A stretch of 51,703 nt of DNA from contig CAISYZ010000144.1 in assembly GCA_903889895.1 (NCBI GenBank), positions 1-51,703 on the forward strand, in the 5' to 3' direction. A program made the position numbers and the translations under genes. Position 1 is the stretch's first letter, and each line of letters starts with the position of its first letter. Shown here piece after piece: positions 41,941 through 50,108 of this stretch. The DNA comes from an uncultured Verrucomicrobia subdivision 3 bacterium (lineage in GTDB: Bacteria > Verrucomicrobiota > Verrucomicrobiia > Limisphaerales > UBA11358). The notes below the pieces were generated by a model. It saw only the letters and a list, made by a program, of their open reading frames with translations, was not told where the DNA came from and made no database searches.

Positions 41941-43200
41941 ATGAATCGCAAACCGTCCATGTTGGTCATTTTCCTCACGGTCTTTATTGACCTCATCGGG
42001 TTCGGCATCGTTGTGCCGCTGGTTCCGATGTATAGCCGGCATTACGGTGCCAGCGGCTGGCTCATTGGTGTCATCATCGCCAGCTTCTCCGCGATGCAGT
42101 TCGTCTTCTCGCCCATCTGGGGCCGTTTGTCCGACCGTTATGGCCGCCGGCCGATTCTGCTCATCAGCACTGCGGGCGCGGCCTTGTCGTATGTGCTGTT
42201 CGCCATTGGCTCGGGCTTTGAAGCGCATACGCTCGCGCTCGGCGCGTTGCTGGTGTCGCGCCTCTTTGCCGGCGCGTGTGGCGGGAATATCACCGTGGCG
42301 CAGGCTTACATCGCCGACATCACGCCGCCGGAACTCCGCTCCAAGCGGATGGGCCTTATCGGCATGGCGTTCGGTTTGGGCTTCATCTTCGGCCCCGCCA
42401 TCAGCGGCGTGGCCTTGAAACTCGGCGGCGCGACGGCACCCGGCTGGACGGCCGCGGTGCTTTGCGCGGCGAATTTCCTGCTGGCCTATTTTATTTTGGT
42501 GGAGAGCTTAAAGCCGGATTCCAGCAAGGTGACCAATCGTCCGCGTTTCGCCCAATGGGGTCACACCCTCGCGCAACCGAAGATCGGTCTGCTTGTCCTC
42601 GTGTTCTTTCTGGCGACGTTTGCGTTCAGTTGTTTCGAAAGCACGCTCCCGCTGCTGGTGAGCGATGACTTCAATCTGCACCTGGACAAGTCCGCCGCCA
42701 CGCCCGCTGCGACCGTTATCTCGCTGTTCGTTTTTTGCGGGCTGGTCTCGGCGTTCGTGCAAGGCGGGATGATTGGCCGCCTGGTCAAGCTGTTCGGTGA
42801 GCCAAAACTGATTTGTGCCAGCCTCATCATGACGGGCGTGAGCCTGGTGCTGTTGCCCTTGATTCATGGTGACGGCCCGCTGAAATGGTCAGCCGTGCTG
42901 CGTCTCGCCGACCCGCCGTGGCTGCTGATGCTCGCGGTGCTCGTGCTGCTCGCGCTGGGTTCCAGCCTGTCGCGTGCGCCGTTGTTCGGCATGCTTTCCA
43001 ACCTCGCCCCCGCCACCGAGCAGGGCGCGACCATCGGCGTCGCCCAGAGCGCGGGTGCGCTGGCCCGCATCGTGGGACCGATCTTCGCGGCCACGCTCTA
43101 CGGTCTGAATGATGTTTCCCGCGCGTGGCCCTATTTCATCTGCGGCGGCATCGCGATACTCGCCGGGTTGCTGACCGTGCGCCGGCTGCTGGCGAAGTAA
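41941..43200 (+). CDS. Major facilitator superfamily transporter (TetA/DHA1-like)
   Basis: A 419-aa membrane transporter with about 12 helices. The start ATG 41941 precedes MLVIFLTVFIDLIGFGIVVPLVPMY; the frame is open from 41845. The loop 2-3 motif reads GRLSDRYGRRPILL (G-x-L-S-D-R-x-G-R-R), and helix 5 has the drug/H+ antiporter motif GLIGMAFGLGFIFGPAISG. This is the layout of the DHA1 group with TetA. The substrate is not predictable, and the lack of a neighbouring tetR-like regulator argues against a dedicated tetracycline pump. The 200-nt upstream region holds no other feature I recognise. Confidence 0.88.
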   Translation: MNRKPSMLVIFLTVFIDLIGFGIVVPLVPMYSRHYGASGWLIGVIIASFSAMQFVFSPIWGRLSDRYGRRPILLISTAGAALSYVLFAIGSGFEAHTLALGALLVSRLFAGACGGNITVAQAYIADITPPELRSKRMGLIGMAFGLGFIFGPAISGVALKLGGATAPGWTAAVLCAANFLLAYFILVESLKPDSSKVTNRPRFAQWGHTLAQPKIGLLVLVFFLATFAFSCFESTLPLLVSDDFNLHLDKSAATPAATVISLFVFCGLVSAFVQGGMIGRLVKLFGEPKLICASLIMTGVSLVLLPLIHGDGPLKWSAVLRLADPPWLLMLAVLVLLALGSSLSRAPLFGMLSNLAPATEQGATIGVAQSAGALARIVGPIFAATLYGLNDVSRAWPYFICGGIAILAGLLTVRRLLAK

Positions 43201-43250
43201 TTTGGGCAAGGTGGCTGGCTGAGGTAGGCTGATTCCCGGCGGCAGATAAT

Positions 43251-43304
43251 AAAAGGAGCGGCGGACTGGCTGTTCACACCCGGAGTTATTCGCCAGTCCG
43301 CCGC
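43251..43304 (-). terminator. Terminator between the MFS gene and the Spy-like operon
   Basis: A perfect 13-bp stem GCGGCGGACTGGC / GCCAGTCCGCCGC (43258-43270 and 43292-43304) with a 21-nt loop is followed on the minus strand by CCTTTTATTA. It lies 29 nt after the stop of the minus-strand Spy-like gene. A second hairpin CCGTTC-ACAC-GAACGG (43309-43324) stands between. It may also stop transcripts from the MFS gene. Confidence 0.7.
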
Positions 43305-43332
43305 CTTGCCGTTCACACGAACGGAAGTTGTT

Positions 43333-43782
43333 TTATTGGTTGCCCGGAGGCGGGCCGGAGGGTCCGCCGTTATTGTCGCCACCTTCACCTGGGGGCGGTC
43401 CCGGCGGCATGCTGCTGTCGCCCGCACCGGGGCCATTGCCTTGTCCCGGTCCACCCGCGCCGCCTTGGCGCATTGGCGGGCGCAGGCTCTTCAACTGCTT
43501 CATCTGGTCCGGCGTGAGGCTCTTTTCCAGCTTCGCCTTGGTCTCCGCTTCCAGCGCGGCGATCTGGGTCTTCTGGTCGTCCGTCAGCTTGAGGATCTCC
43601 GCTGCCCGCGGGGGCAGGATGTGGATGCCGCTGCGGCCGCCTGGTCCACCTTCGCGCTGCAGGTGCTTCGGCGCGTCGGCCGGCGGAGCCCCGTCGCCCG
43701 GTGGATTGTTGTCTTGGGCGCTGGCCGCGAGCGCAACGGCTCCGAATACGGCCAGCAATGTGGTTGTCATTTTTGTTTTCAT
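43333..43782 (-). CDS. Spy/CpxP-like periplasmic protein with Pro/Gly-rich tail
   Basis: A 149-aa exported protein from ATG 43782; the frame opens at 43815. The signal peptide is MKTKMTTTLLAVFGAVALAASA. The core ILPPRAAEILKLTDDQKTQIAALEAETKAKLEKSLTPDQMKQLKSLRP is the LTxxQ helical pair of Spy/CpxP-type proteins, which act as periplasmic chaperones or sensors of envelope stress and metals. The final ~45 residues are Gly/Pro-rich and likely disordered. It is the third gene of a minus-strand operon whose operator is shared with a two-component system (46.4-48.5 kb), an arrangement like CpxP with CpxRA. Confidence 0.8.
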   Translation of the reverse strand: MKTKMTTTLLAVFGAVALAASAQDNNPPGDGAPPADAPKHLQREGGPGGRSGIHILPPRAAEILKLTDDQKTQIAALEAETKAKLEKSLTPDQMKQLKSLRPPMRQGGAGGPGQGNGPGAGDSSMPPGPPPGEGGDNNGGPSGPPPGNQ

Positions 43783-43818
43783 AGTTCTATGTGTGTTGTT
43801 TTGTTGTGGGTGCAAAAA

Positions 43819-44232
43819 TCAAGCGCTGGCCAATGTGTTCGTTTCAATGCCGGCGGCGGCCAGCGTTGCGCGCAGGGTCTCCAGCGGAAACGGCTTGGTC
43901 AACAGGCCGCTGAATCCGGCGTGCCGCGCTGCCGCTTCGGTGAAAAAACCGCTGCCGGTCGCCAGCAATACTTTTAGTGCCGGCGCGACGGCCCGTAACT
44001 GGCGGCACAAGGCCACGCCATCCAGCCCCGGCATCTCAAAGTCTGTGATGACCACGGCATACTTTTCCGGGGCGCTCCGGAAGGCTGCCAGTGCGGCTGC
44101 CGGCGCGGTGTGGCATTCCAGCTCCGCGTCCGTCACGCTGGCGGCGAGCGCTGCCATGAGGGCAAGGACATCCGCGTTGTCGTCCACGAGCATCCAGCGG
44201 CTGTGATCCATTGATGAAATAGCGTGGTTCAT
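43819..44232 (-). CDS. Single-domain response regulator
   Basis: A 137-aa lone receiver from ATG 44232, preceded by a strong AAGGAG ribosome site. The frame extends upstream to 44328, but that part has no family match. The acidic pair is in MLVDDNAD, the phospho-acceptor Asp64 in VVITDFEMPGLDG, the Thr/Ser in LLATGSG and the Lys in LLTKPFPLETL. There is no output domain, so it likely competes for or relays phosphate, or binds a partner. It lies 10 nt after a 30-aa ORF and 36 nt before the Spy-like gene. Confidence 0.88.
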   Translation of the reverse strand: MNHAISSMDHSRWMLVDDNADVLALMAALAASVTDAELECHTAPAAALAAFRSAPEKYAVVITDFEMPGLDGVALCRQLRAVAPALKVLLATGSGFFTEAAARHAGFSGLLTKPFPLETLRATLAAAGIETNTLASA

Positions 44233-44242
44233 ATCGGCTCCT

Positions 44243-44335
44243 TTATTTTTTACCGGCCACCGCCACGGCGAACACCACCGGTTTTCCGCTGGTGACGGGA
44301 ATCCGCCGCGTCTTGCGTGTGGTCTCACTTTTCAT
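44243..44335 (-). CDS. 30-aa small ORF leading the receiver operon
   Basis: ATG at 44335 and TAA at 44243-44245 give a 30-residue basic peptide beginning MKSETTRKTRRIPVTSG and ending VAVAGKK. It is placed between the candidate operator (44356-44376) and the receiver gene, whose ribosome site immediately follows its stop (TAAAGGAGC). This suggests a translated leader or a small protein coupled to the receiver. No homologue is known to me. The reading is supported by position rather than by family. Confidence 0.5.
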   Translation of the reverse strand: MKSETTRKTRRIPVTSGKPVVFAVAVAGKK

Positions 44336-44355
44336 GTTGGCAATTTAGCAGAGGC

Positions 44356-44376
44356 AACCTTAAGCCGGCGTTAAGC
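44356..44376 (-). promoter_or_regulatory. Direct-repeat operator, site A (receiver/Spy operon)
   Basis: Read on the minus strand: GCTTAACG-CCG-GCTTAAGG-TT. Two half-sites are spaced 11 bp, the tandem layout recognised by OmpR-family regulators. It lies 20 nt upstream of the 30-aa ORF. The same arrangement occurs at sites B and C. Confidence 0.6.
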
Positions 44377-44465
44377 TGAAAATAATTTGTAGAATATTTC
44401 AGGCCGGTGATGGGCGGGGTTAATGACGTTTTCATGCGCGATTTTATTAGCGTGAAGGCTGCGCG

Positions 44466-46229
44466 TCAGTTGATGGTGAAATAACTCGTGAGCGTGTAGG
44501 TCGGTGTTCCGCCTTGGAAAGTGACGACAATGGTTTGTGATCCGGTCGGCGTGTAGCCTGTGGGAATCGTGAACAGTGCCGACACCGTGCCGGACGCCGT
44601 GCAAGTCGCGCTCAAGGCCGTGATGCTGCCTACGGTGACGCTGGTGATGGGGGCGCCTGCCGGTGGGTTGGGCGGTATGCTCGGCAACGTGATGGTGAGC
44701 TGCACCGTCTGCCCGCGATACGCCGAGCCGCCGGGCGCGACGCCGTTGGTGGCAAAGAGGGTCGTGCCCGCGCCGTCAAAGCTCGCGACCAAGTCGCGCC
44801 CCACGCGATAAAAGCGTTTGTCGAGCGCGGTGATGTTGGTGTAGCCGCCGGCGGTCTGGTTGGGCGCGATGCCCGTCCCAAGCGTCGTCCAGGACGTTAG
44901 ATTTGTGCTGGCATTGACTTCGTAGCTGCCGCCTTCGAGCGCGCTCCAGGTCAGGGTGACGGTTCCATTTTTCACGGTTGGGGTTTTGAGTGTGGAAGCC
45001 AGATTCGTGTTACCGAGAAAATTGGTCACCACGGTTTCGGTGATGGCGCTGACCGCGCCGCCGGTTGGGCTGCCGTAATACCCGCGACCGATGTTGTAAG
45101 GAAACACCGGCGTGCCGTTGCTGCTGATGCTGACGAAATAGGCGTAGGTGCCGCCCGGAAATTCCGGCGTGACGCACCAGCGGCCGTTGTATTCATCAAG
45201 GTCAAAGGTGTTCGTGCCCGGCGCGATACCGTGGTCGCCGAGAAAGTCATTGTCTTCCATGTAACGTCCGAGCGGGTAGCTCGTGCCGACTGTTGGTCCG
45301 CTCTGGTTGGAGACGACATTAAACAAACGCACGGCCCATTGCGGAATCGTTATGCGTCCGTTGGCTGTGAGATTGCTCGTGCCATATTGACCGTTCCGCA
45401 CAACGTAGCCGGAAATCATCCGCCGGACGCCACTGTTGGCATTGTTGGAAATACTGTAACCGTAAGGCCCGTAAACCGGATAGCCATCCGCCGTCCAAGC
45501 GAGAATCGGCGAATGCTTTGTCACCGTGTTGGTGGACTCGGTGTAGATTTTTGTCACGGAGTTGAAATCCACATGGTCGCCGAGCTGATAGCGCAACGCG
45601 GGCGGATTGGCGTGGTAATGATACTGCCCGCCCGCCTGATGGGCGTTGTTCGGGTCGAAGCTTGCGCCTTCGTTAATATAGGCGTCGCGGTTCCAGTAGC
45701 CGGTAATGTTTTGCGCGTCCGTGTTGGAAACCGTGCTGTAAGTGTAGGCGTCCCAGCTGTTGAACATCGCCGCGCCATCCACGAAATAACCAATCGGCCC
45801 GCCGCCGGACGCGGTCTTTGTCGTCGGCACGGTGGGCGAGCGGGGAATGCGATAAAAAGTTTTTTGGTTTACCGGCCAATTCGGGAACGGCAGCGTGTGA
45901 TTCGTGTTTAAATACCATGGGCCCATCACAAAACTACCCAGCCCGGTGCTGCGGATATAGACCCAATTGGTCGATGAATAAATTTCCTGCACACCGCAAT
46001 ATGCCGGCAATGTCTGGATGGTCGTTCCGTTCGTCCAGACCGTCAGCGTAAGGCCATTCGTCCGTGATAAGTCGTTGGTATAAATGCGCGCGTATTGGCC
46101 GGAGTAGGTGGTGAACCACGAGTTCGTGCGCGGGTCGGCGGCTTGGGCGACGCTCAAAAGCGCAAAAAATATTCCTAGCCAAGCATTGGTGAAGTTAATT
46201 TTCCATTGTGGGTTGGTTTGCGTTTTCAT
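44466..46229 (-). CDS. Secreted YHYH-domain protein
   Basis: A 587-aa exported protein with signal peptide residues about 10-30 (INFTNAWLGIFFALLSVAQAAD). The YHYH domain occupies roughly residues 80-390, with the namesake HQAGGQYHYHANPPALRYQLGDHVD, HSPILAWTADGYPVYGPYGY, FLGDHGIAPGTNTFDLDEYNGRWCVTPEFPGGTYAYFVSI and NIGRGYYG. The C-terminal portion has a beta-sandwich module (VTLTWSALEGGSYEVNASTNLTSWTTLGTGI) and a final IPT-like stretch. YHYH proteins are secreted, of unknown function, and may bind metal through the histidines. Its promoter carries site B of the regulon operator. Confidence 0.85.
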   Translation of the reverse strand: MKTQTNPQWKINFTNAWLGIFFALLSVAQAADPRTNSWFTTYSGQYARIYTNDLSRTNGLTLTVWTNGTTIQTLPAYCGVQEIYSSTNWVYIRSTGLGSFVMGPWYLNTNHTLPFPNWPVNQKTFYRIPRSPTVPTTKTASGGGPIGYFVDGAAMFNSWDAYTYSTVSNTDAQNITGYWNRDAYINEGASFDPNNAHQAGGQYHYHANPPALRYQLGDHVDFNSVTKIYTESTNTVTKHSPILAWTADGYPVYGPYGYSISNNANSGVRRMISGYVVRNGQYGTSNLTANGRITIPQWAVRLFNVVSNQSGPTVGTSYPLGRYMEDNDFLGDHGIAPGTNTFDLDEYNGRWCVTPEFPGGTYAYFVSISSNGTPVFPYNIGRGYYGSPTGGAVSAITETVVTNFLGNTNLASTLKTPTVKNGTVTLTWSALEGGSYEVNASTNLTSWTTLGTGIAPNQTAGGYTNITALDKRFYRVGRDLVASFDGAGTTLFATNGVAPGGSAYRGQTVQLTITLPSIPPNPPAGAPITSVTVGSITALSATCTASGTVSALFTIPTGYTPTGSQTIVVTFQGGTPTYTLTSYFTIN

Positions 46230-46249
46230 GCCGCTACTTTAAGCGGTCG

Positions 46250-46270
46250 AACCTTAAGCAAACGTGAAGC
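46250..46270 (-). promoter_or_regulatory. Direct-repeat operator, site B (YHYH gene)
   Basis: Read on the minus strand: GCTTCACG-TTT-GCTTAAGG-TT, with a further half-site GCTTAAA at 46238-46244. It lies 20 nt upstream of the YHYH start, about the same distance as site A from its first ORF. Confidence 0.6.
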
Positions 46271-46302
46271 TGACTATTAATTGCGCAGATATGCAAAATT
46301 TT

Positions 46303-46323
46303 GCTTCATCTTCCCTTAAGGTT
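46303..46323 (+). promoter_or_regulatory. Direct-repeat operator, site C (two-component operon)
   Basis: Read on the plus strand: GCTTCATC-TTC-CCTTAAGG-TT, the same layout as sites A and B but oriented toward the regulator gene, 66 nt before its start. This suggests autoregulation by the OmpR-type regulator. Confidence 0.55.
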
Positions 46324-46389
46324 GTCGCTGCGAAAATTCGCGCGCTGGCGGATTCGTTTTGTCCGTGGTAATACTCCGCCAGTCCAAAC

Positions 46390-47040
46390 ATGCGAATTCT
46401 CATTGTCGAAGACGAACCCGACTTGCTCGCGAGCCTCGCCCAGGCATTGCGCGAAGAAGGTTATGCCGTGGACACCGCCGACAACGGCGACGACGGTCTC
46501 TTTAACGCCGAAGGCACAGACTACGACGCGATTGTGCTCGATGTGATGCTGCCAGGAATTGACGGTTGGGAAATTCTTAAACGGCTGCGCAAAACGAAAA
46601 AAACTCCAGTGCTCATGCTCACCGCGCGCGACCAGACACGCGACCGCGTGAAAGGCCTCGATACTGGTGCGGACGATTATGTCGTGAAACCGTTTGATCT
46701 CGAAGAAGTTTTCGCCCGCCTCCGTGCGGTTATCCGCCGCAGCGCGAACAAGACGACGAATCTCATCGAAATTGGCGATGTGCAAATTGATACTGCCGCG
46801 CGCAATGTTTTGTTTAAGGAAAAGCCGGTGGAGTTGACGGCGCGAGAATATTCGCTCGTGGAATTCATGGCGCTGCACCGCGGCGAAGTTGTGACCCGCA
46901 CGCAGCTTTACGAGCATTTGTTTGACGAGAATGACACAACGATGTCCAACCTGCTCGACGTTCACGTTTCTAACGTCCGTAAAAAATTGGGTGCGGAATT
47001 TATCGTCACTCGGCGCGGTCACGGCTATTGCATCGAATGA
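46390..47040 (+). CDS. OmpR-family response regulator
   Basis: A 216-aa transcription factor. The receiver domain has the acidic pair in IVEDEP, phospho-acceptor Asp51 (IVLDVMLPGIDGW), TAR in MLTARDQ and Lys in DYVVKPFDLEE. The C-terminal winged helix begins near residue 125 (IEIGDVQIDTAARNVLFKEKPVELTAREYSLVEFMALHRGEVVTRTQLYEHLFDE...NVRKKLGAEFIVTRRGHGYCIE). It starts the two-component operon and overlaps the kinase by 4 nt. OmpR-type proteins bind tandem half-sites such as those at sites A, B and C. Confidence 0.95.
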   Translation: MRILIVEDEPDLLASLAQALREEGYAVDTADNGDDGLFNAEGTDYDAIVLDVMLPGIDGWEILKRLRKTKKTPVLMLTARDQTRDRVKGLDTGADDYVVKPFDLEEVFARLRAVIRRSANKTTNLIEIGDVQIDTAARNVLFKEKPVELTAREYSLVEFMALHRGEVVTRTQLYEHLFDENDTTMSNLLDVHVSNVRKKLGAEFIVTRRGHGYCIE

Positions 47041-48530
47041 AAATTTTCAAATCCATCAAATGGCGGCTGCAGCTCTGGTATGGGCTGATTCTTGTCGTCG
47101 TGCTCGCGGGATTTGGTTTTACTGCTTATCAATTGGAACGCAACCGGCAGTTTGGCCGCATTGATCAGGAATTGCATCGTCGTCTTAACGTGCTGGCTAA
47201 CGCGTTGCACCGTCCGCCACCACGCCGGTTGGATCAGGGCTTTTTTCGTCCGCCGCCTGACCAGATGCCGGATGAAGCTCCGCCGATCCGGCAGGAAAAT
47301 CGTCCCCAGCCGGAGTTTCGCCTGCCACCGGAAGCCGCTCAACTTTTTGGAACCAATGATTCTAATGGTTTTTATTTTCACATTACCTCGGGCACCGAGA
47401 ATGACCGGCACGAAATCGCTCGTTCTGAAAATTATCAAAAGCCCAAGGCAGTCATCCAATTCGACCATTTTTTTGACCAGTTAAATCACGCCGACCTGCC
47501 GCCGGAAAAACGTCCTGCCAAGCTGAAATCGATGGATTATCAAGACGAGCGTATTACCGCTGACATTCTTCCGTCCGGCGAACTGATTGAAGTCGGTTGT
47601 TCCATCGCTCCAGAATTAAATGAGCTTCGCCACACGGCTTTGAACCTTGCGGCTGTTGGTAGTTTAATTTTGCTTGTTGGTCTCACCGGCGGCTGGTGGT
47701 TTGTTGGTTGCGCACTGTGGCCTGTTTCTGCAATCAGCACAACTGCAGCCAAGATCTCCGCCGGCGATTTGTCGCAGCGTATCAACGTTGCCGACGCGGA
47801 AAGTGAACTCGGCCAGCTCGCAGCGATTTTGAATTCCACCTTCGCCAGATTGGAAACAGCCTTCGCGCAGCAGAAACAGTTCGCCTCCGACGCCGCCCAC
47901 GAACTCCGCACGCCCGTCACCGTCATCCTGACGCAAACCCAGATGGCGCTCGCGCGCGAACGCGATGCCGCCGGCTACAAGCAGACCGTCGAAGCCTGCC
48001 AGCGCGCAGCGCAGCGGATGCGCAAACTCATCGAATCGCTGTTGGAATTGGCGCGCTTTGACGCCGGTCAGGAAATTCTGAAAAGGATGAAGTTTGATTT
48101 TGCCAAAATGATTTCTGACAGCACCGAGCTGGTGCAGACGCTGGCGGACGAACGCGGTGTGAAAATCATGGCCGAACTCGACGCGCTTGAAGTCACCGGC
48201 GATCCGGAACGTTTGTCGCAGGTCGTCACGAATCTGCTGACCAACGCGATTCAATACAATCAACCCAGCGGCGAAGTGCGCGTAAAGCTGGAATCGCAAA
48301 CCGGTCTGGCGGTTCTGAAAATCGCCGATACGGGGCAGGGGATTGCGCCAGAAGATTTGCCGCGCGTGTTCGAGCGGTTCTATCGCGCCGATAAATCGCG
48401 CACCGGCGCGGGCAATGCCGGATTGGGTTTATCCATCTGCAAAGCCATCGTCGAGGCGCACGGCGGGACGATGGAAGTGGCAAGTAAGCAAAATGTCGGC
48501 ACGACTTTCACCGTGCGGCTGCCGGTTTGA
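47037..48530 (+). CDS. Sensor histidine kinase
   Basis: A 497-aa inner-membrane kinase from ATG 47037. The first membrane helix is LWYGLILVVVLAGFGFTAYQL. A periplasmic sensor region of about 165 residues is unusually Pro/Arg-rich at its start (RPPPRRLDQGFFRPPPDQMPDEAPP). The second helix is LNLAAVGSLILLVGLTGGWWFVG. A HAMP (PVSAISTTAAKISAGDLSQRI), the H-box FASDAAHELRTPVTV (His288), the N-box LLTNAIQYNQ and the glycine loops DTGQGIAPEDLPRVFERFYR and GLGLSICKAIVEAHGG follow. It is the partner of the upstream regulator. It resembles CusS/CpxA-type envelope sensors. Confidence 0.95.
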   Translation: MKIFKSIKWRLQLWYGLILVVVLAGFGFTAYQLERNRQFGRIDQELHRRLNVLANALHRPPPRRLDQGFFRPPPDQMPDEAPPIRQENRPQPEFRLPPEAAQLFGTNDSNGFYFHITSGTENDRHEIARSENYQKPKAVIQFDHFFDQLNHADLPPEKRPAKLKSMDYQDERITADILPSGELIEVGCSIAPELNELRHTALNLAAVGSLILLVGLTGGWWFVGCALWPVSAISTTAAKISAGDLSQRINVADAESELGQLAAILNSTFARLETAFAQQKQFASDAAHELRTPVTVILTQTQMALARERDAAGYKQTVEACQRAAQRMRKLIESLLELARFDAGQEILKRMKFDFAKMISDSTELVQTLADERGVKIMAELDALEVTGDPERLSQVVTNLLTNAIQYNQPSGEVRVKLESQTGLAVLKIADTGQGIAPEDLPRVFERFYRADKSRTGAGNAGLGLSICKAIVEAHGGTMEVASKQNVGTTFTVRLPV

Positions 48531-48531
48531 A

Positions 48532-49695
48532 TCAACGCAGAAACATTTCCGCCGCGGCGTCGGCAAAACGCAAGCCTTGGTGTGTCAGATGAAAGCGGTC
48601 GTTGGAAATTTTTGCCCAGCCGCGTTCCTTTAATTTTTCCATTTCCATTTGCCACTCGCGCCGCAAATCAAAACCGGTCGTGCTCTGGAAATCCGCCAGC
48701 GGCCAGCCGGCGTTCATGCGCAAGCCGAAGGCGGCGGTTTCGCCGGCGCGGCGCAGCGGCGATAGTTCTTCGCTGGATTCAATCGCGCGTTTCCCTTTTT
48801 CCAACTGATCGCAATAAAGTTGGGTGTTCGCCCAGTTTTTTGTGCGCACGCCACGCACGTAACCGGTAGCGCTGGGGCCGAGGCCGTGATAATCACCGCC
48901 GCGCCAATAGTTGATATTGTGTTTGCAGGCGCGGGCGGGAATGTCTTGTCCGTCCGGTTCGCCGCGCCCGAAGTTGGCGATTTCATATTGCCGAAAGCCG
49001 GCGGCGGCGGAACGTAAAATCAATTCCTCATACATTTCACAAGCGAGCTCCTCGTCCACGGAAAATTCACCAGCCTTGAGCTGGTCAAAGAGTGGTGTGT
49101 CATCTTCGTAAATCACCTCGTAGCTGGAGAGGTGTTCGCTTTGCATGGCCATCGCTTCGTCCAGCGTTTCGCGCCAGATGTCCATCGTTTGTGTCGGAAT
49201 GGCAAACATCAAATCGAGGTTGAGGTTATCAAAGCCAGCCGCGCGCAAAATATCGAACGATTTGAACACCTGTTCGCGCGAATGGATGCGTCCGAGCCGG
49301 TCAAGCAATTTTTCGTCGAGCGACTGCACGCCCATCGAAATACGGTTCACGCCGAAATCGCGGAGCAGTTGGCATTTGTCGGCGGAAACAGTGGCCGGGT
49401 TGCTTTCGATGGTAAATTCTTCCGCGCCGAGCAGGTTCAGTTTCTCCATGGCGCGCAAAATGGTTTCCCATTGGCGCAGATTCAGCAATGACGGGGTTCC
49501 GCCGCCGAAGAAAATTGTTTTGGGTTTCAGATCGGCTGCGACGATTTCCAGTTCGCGGACGAGCGCGTGGACGTAACGATTGATGAGTTCGCCGGAAGAA
49601 GCTTCCGAATAGAACGCGCAGTATTCGCATTTCTGCGCGCAGAACGGGACGTGGACGTAAAGGCTCGTGGTGGGAGCCGCAGAATTTTCCGGCAT
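48532..49695 (-). CDS. hemW: HemW-like radical SAM protein
   Basis: A 387-aa radical SAM protein. The cluster motif is CAQKCEYCAF (CxxxCxxC near residue 19), followed by IFFGGGTPSLL, EFTIESNPATV, RISMGVQSLDEKLLDRLGRIHS, NLDLMFAIPTQT and the HemW C-terminal part KHNINYWRGGDYHGLGPSATGYV. These features match HemW, a heme chaperone once annotated as oxygen-independent coproporphyrinogen oxidase. True HemN has an extra N-terminal region that is absent here. It converges with the kinase gene, one base apart. Confidence 0.92.
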   Translation of the reverse strand: MPENSAAPTTSLYVHVPFCAQKCEYCAFYSEASSGELINRYVHALVRELEIVAADLKPKTIFFGGGTPSLLNLRQWETILRAMEKLNLLGAEEFTIESNPATVSADKCQLLRDFGVNRISMGVQSLDEKLLDRLGRIHSREQVFKSFDILRAAGFDNLNLDLMFAIPTQTMDIWRETLDEAMAMQSEHLSSYEVIYEDDTPLFDQLKAGEFSVDEELACEMYEELILRSAAAGFRQYEIANFGRGEPDGQDIPARACKHNINYWRGGDYHGLGPSATGYVRGVRTKNWANTQLYCDQLEKGKRAIESSEELSPLRRAGETAAFGLRMNAGWPLADFQSTTGFDLRREWQMEMEKLKERGWAKISNDRFHLTHQGLRFADAAAEMFLR

Positions 49696-49745
49696 GGCTT
49701 CAGGTTAGCGAAGCCATTGGCGGTCGTGAATGAAATTCGCCGGTG

Positions 49746-49952
49746 TTAGGCGCTGGCGCGCTGGACGTTTTGCGCCTTCAAGCCCTTGTCGCTGGGAATC
49801 GCTTCAAAGGTGACCGGTTCGCCTTCGTTCAAGGTTTTGTAGCCGTCGCCGAGGATGGAAGTGTGATGCACGAAGACATCCTGTCCCGAATCGGCGGCGA
49901 TGAAGCCGAATCCCTTTTTGTTGTCGAACCACTTTACTTTGCCGCTGGCCAT
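49746..49952 (-). CDS. Cold-shock domain protein
   Basis: A 68-aa CspA-type nucleic-acid chaperone. RNP1 KGFGFI and RNP2 VFVHH are intact in MASGKVKWFDNKKGFGFIAADSGQDVFVHHTSIL; the C-terminal strands are PVTFEAIPSDKGLKAQNVQRA. It binds single-stranded RNA/DNA and melts RNA structure. A perfect hairpin lies in its 5' region (49992-50018). It is monocistronic. Confidence 0.96.
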   Translation of the reverse strand: MASGKVKWFDNKKGFGFIAADSGQDVFVHHTSILGDGYKTLNEGEPVTFEAIPSDKGLKAQNVQRASA

Positions 49953-49991
49953 AACTGCACTCCTGATTGGCGAAGCCGGGCGAAAGTGAAA

Positions 49992-50018
49992 CGGACACGG
50001 CTGGTTCAGCCGTGTCCG
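49992..50018 (-). promoter_or_regulatory. Strong hairpin upstream of the cold-shock gene
   Basis: CGGACACGGCT / AGCCGTGTCCG is a perfect 11-bp stem with a five-base loop (GGTTC on the plus strand), 39 nt upstream of the cold-shock ATG. It may be the terminator of the gltD-receiver transcript (followed by TTTCACTTT on the minus strand) or a 5'-UTR structure of the cold-shock message. Confidence 0.6.
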
Positions 50019-50108
50019 GAAAACATCACTATGCCAATGATTTCATGCCTCGCGTGTTGTGAGGCGACTATGAGAACAATTCATGCTTACGTCAAGGGAA
50101 AGTTTTAA

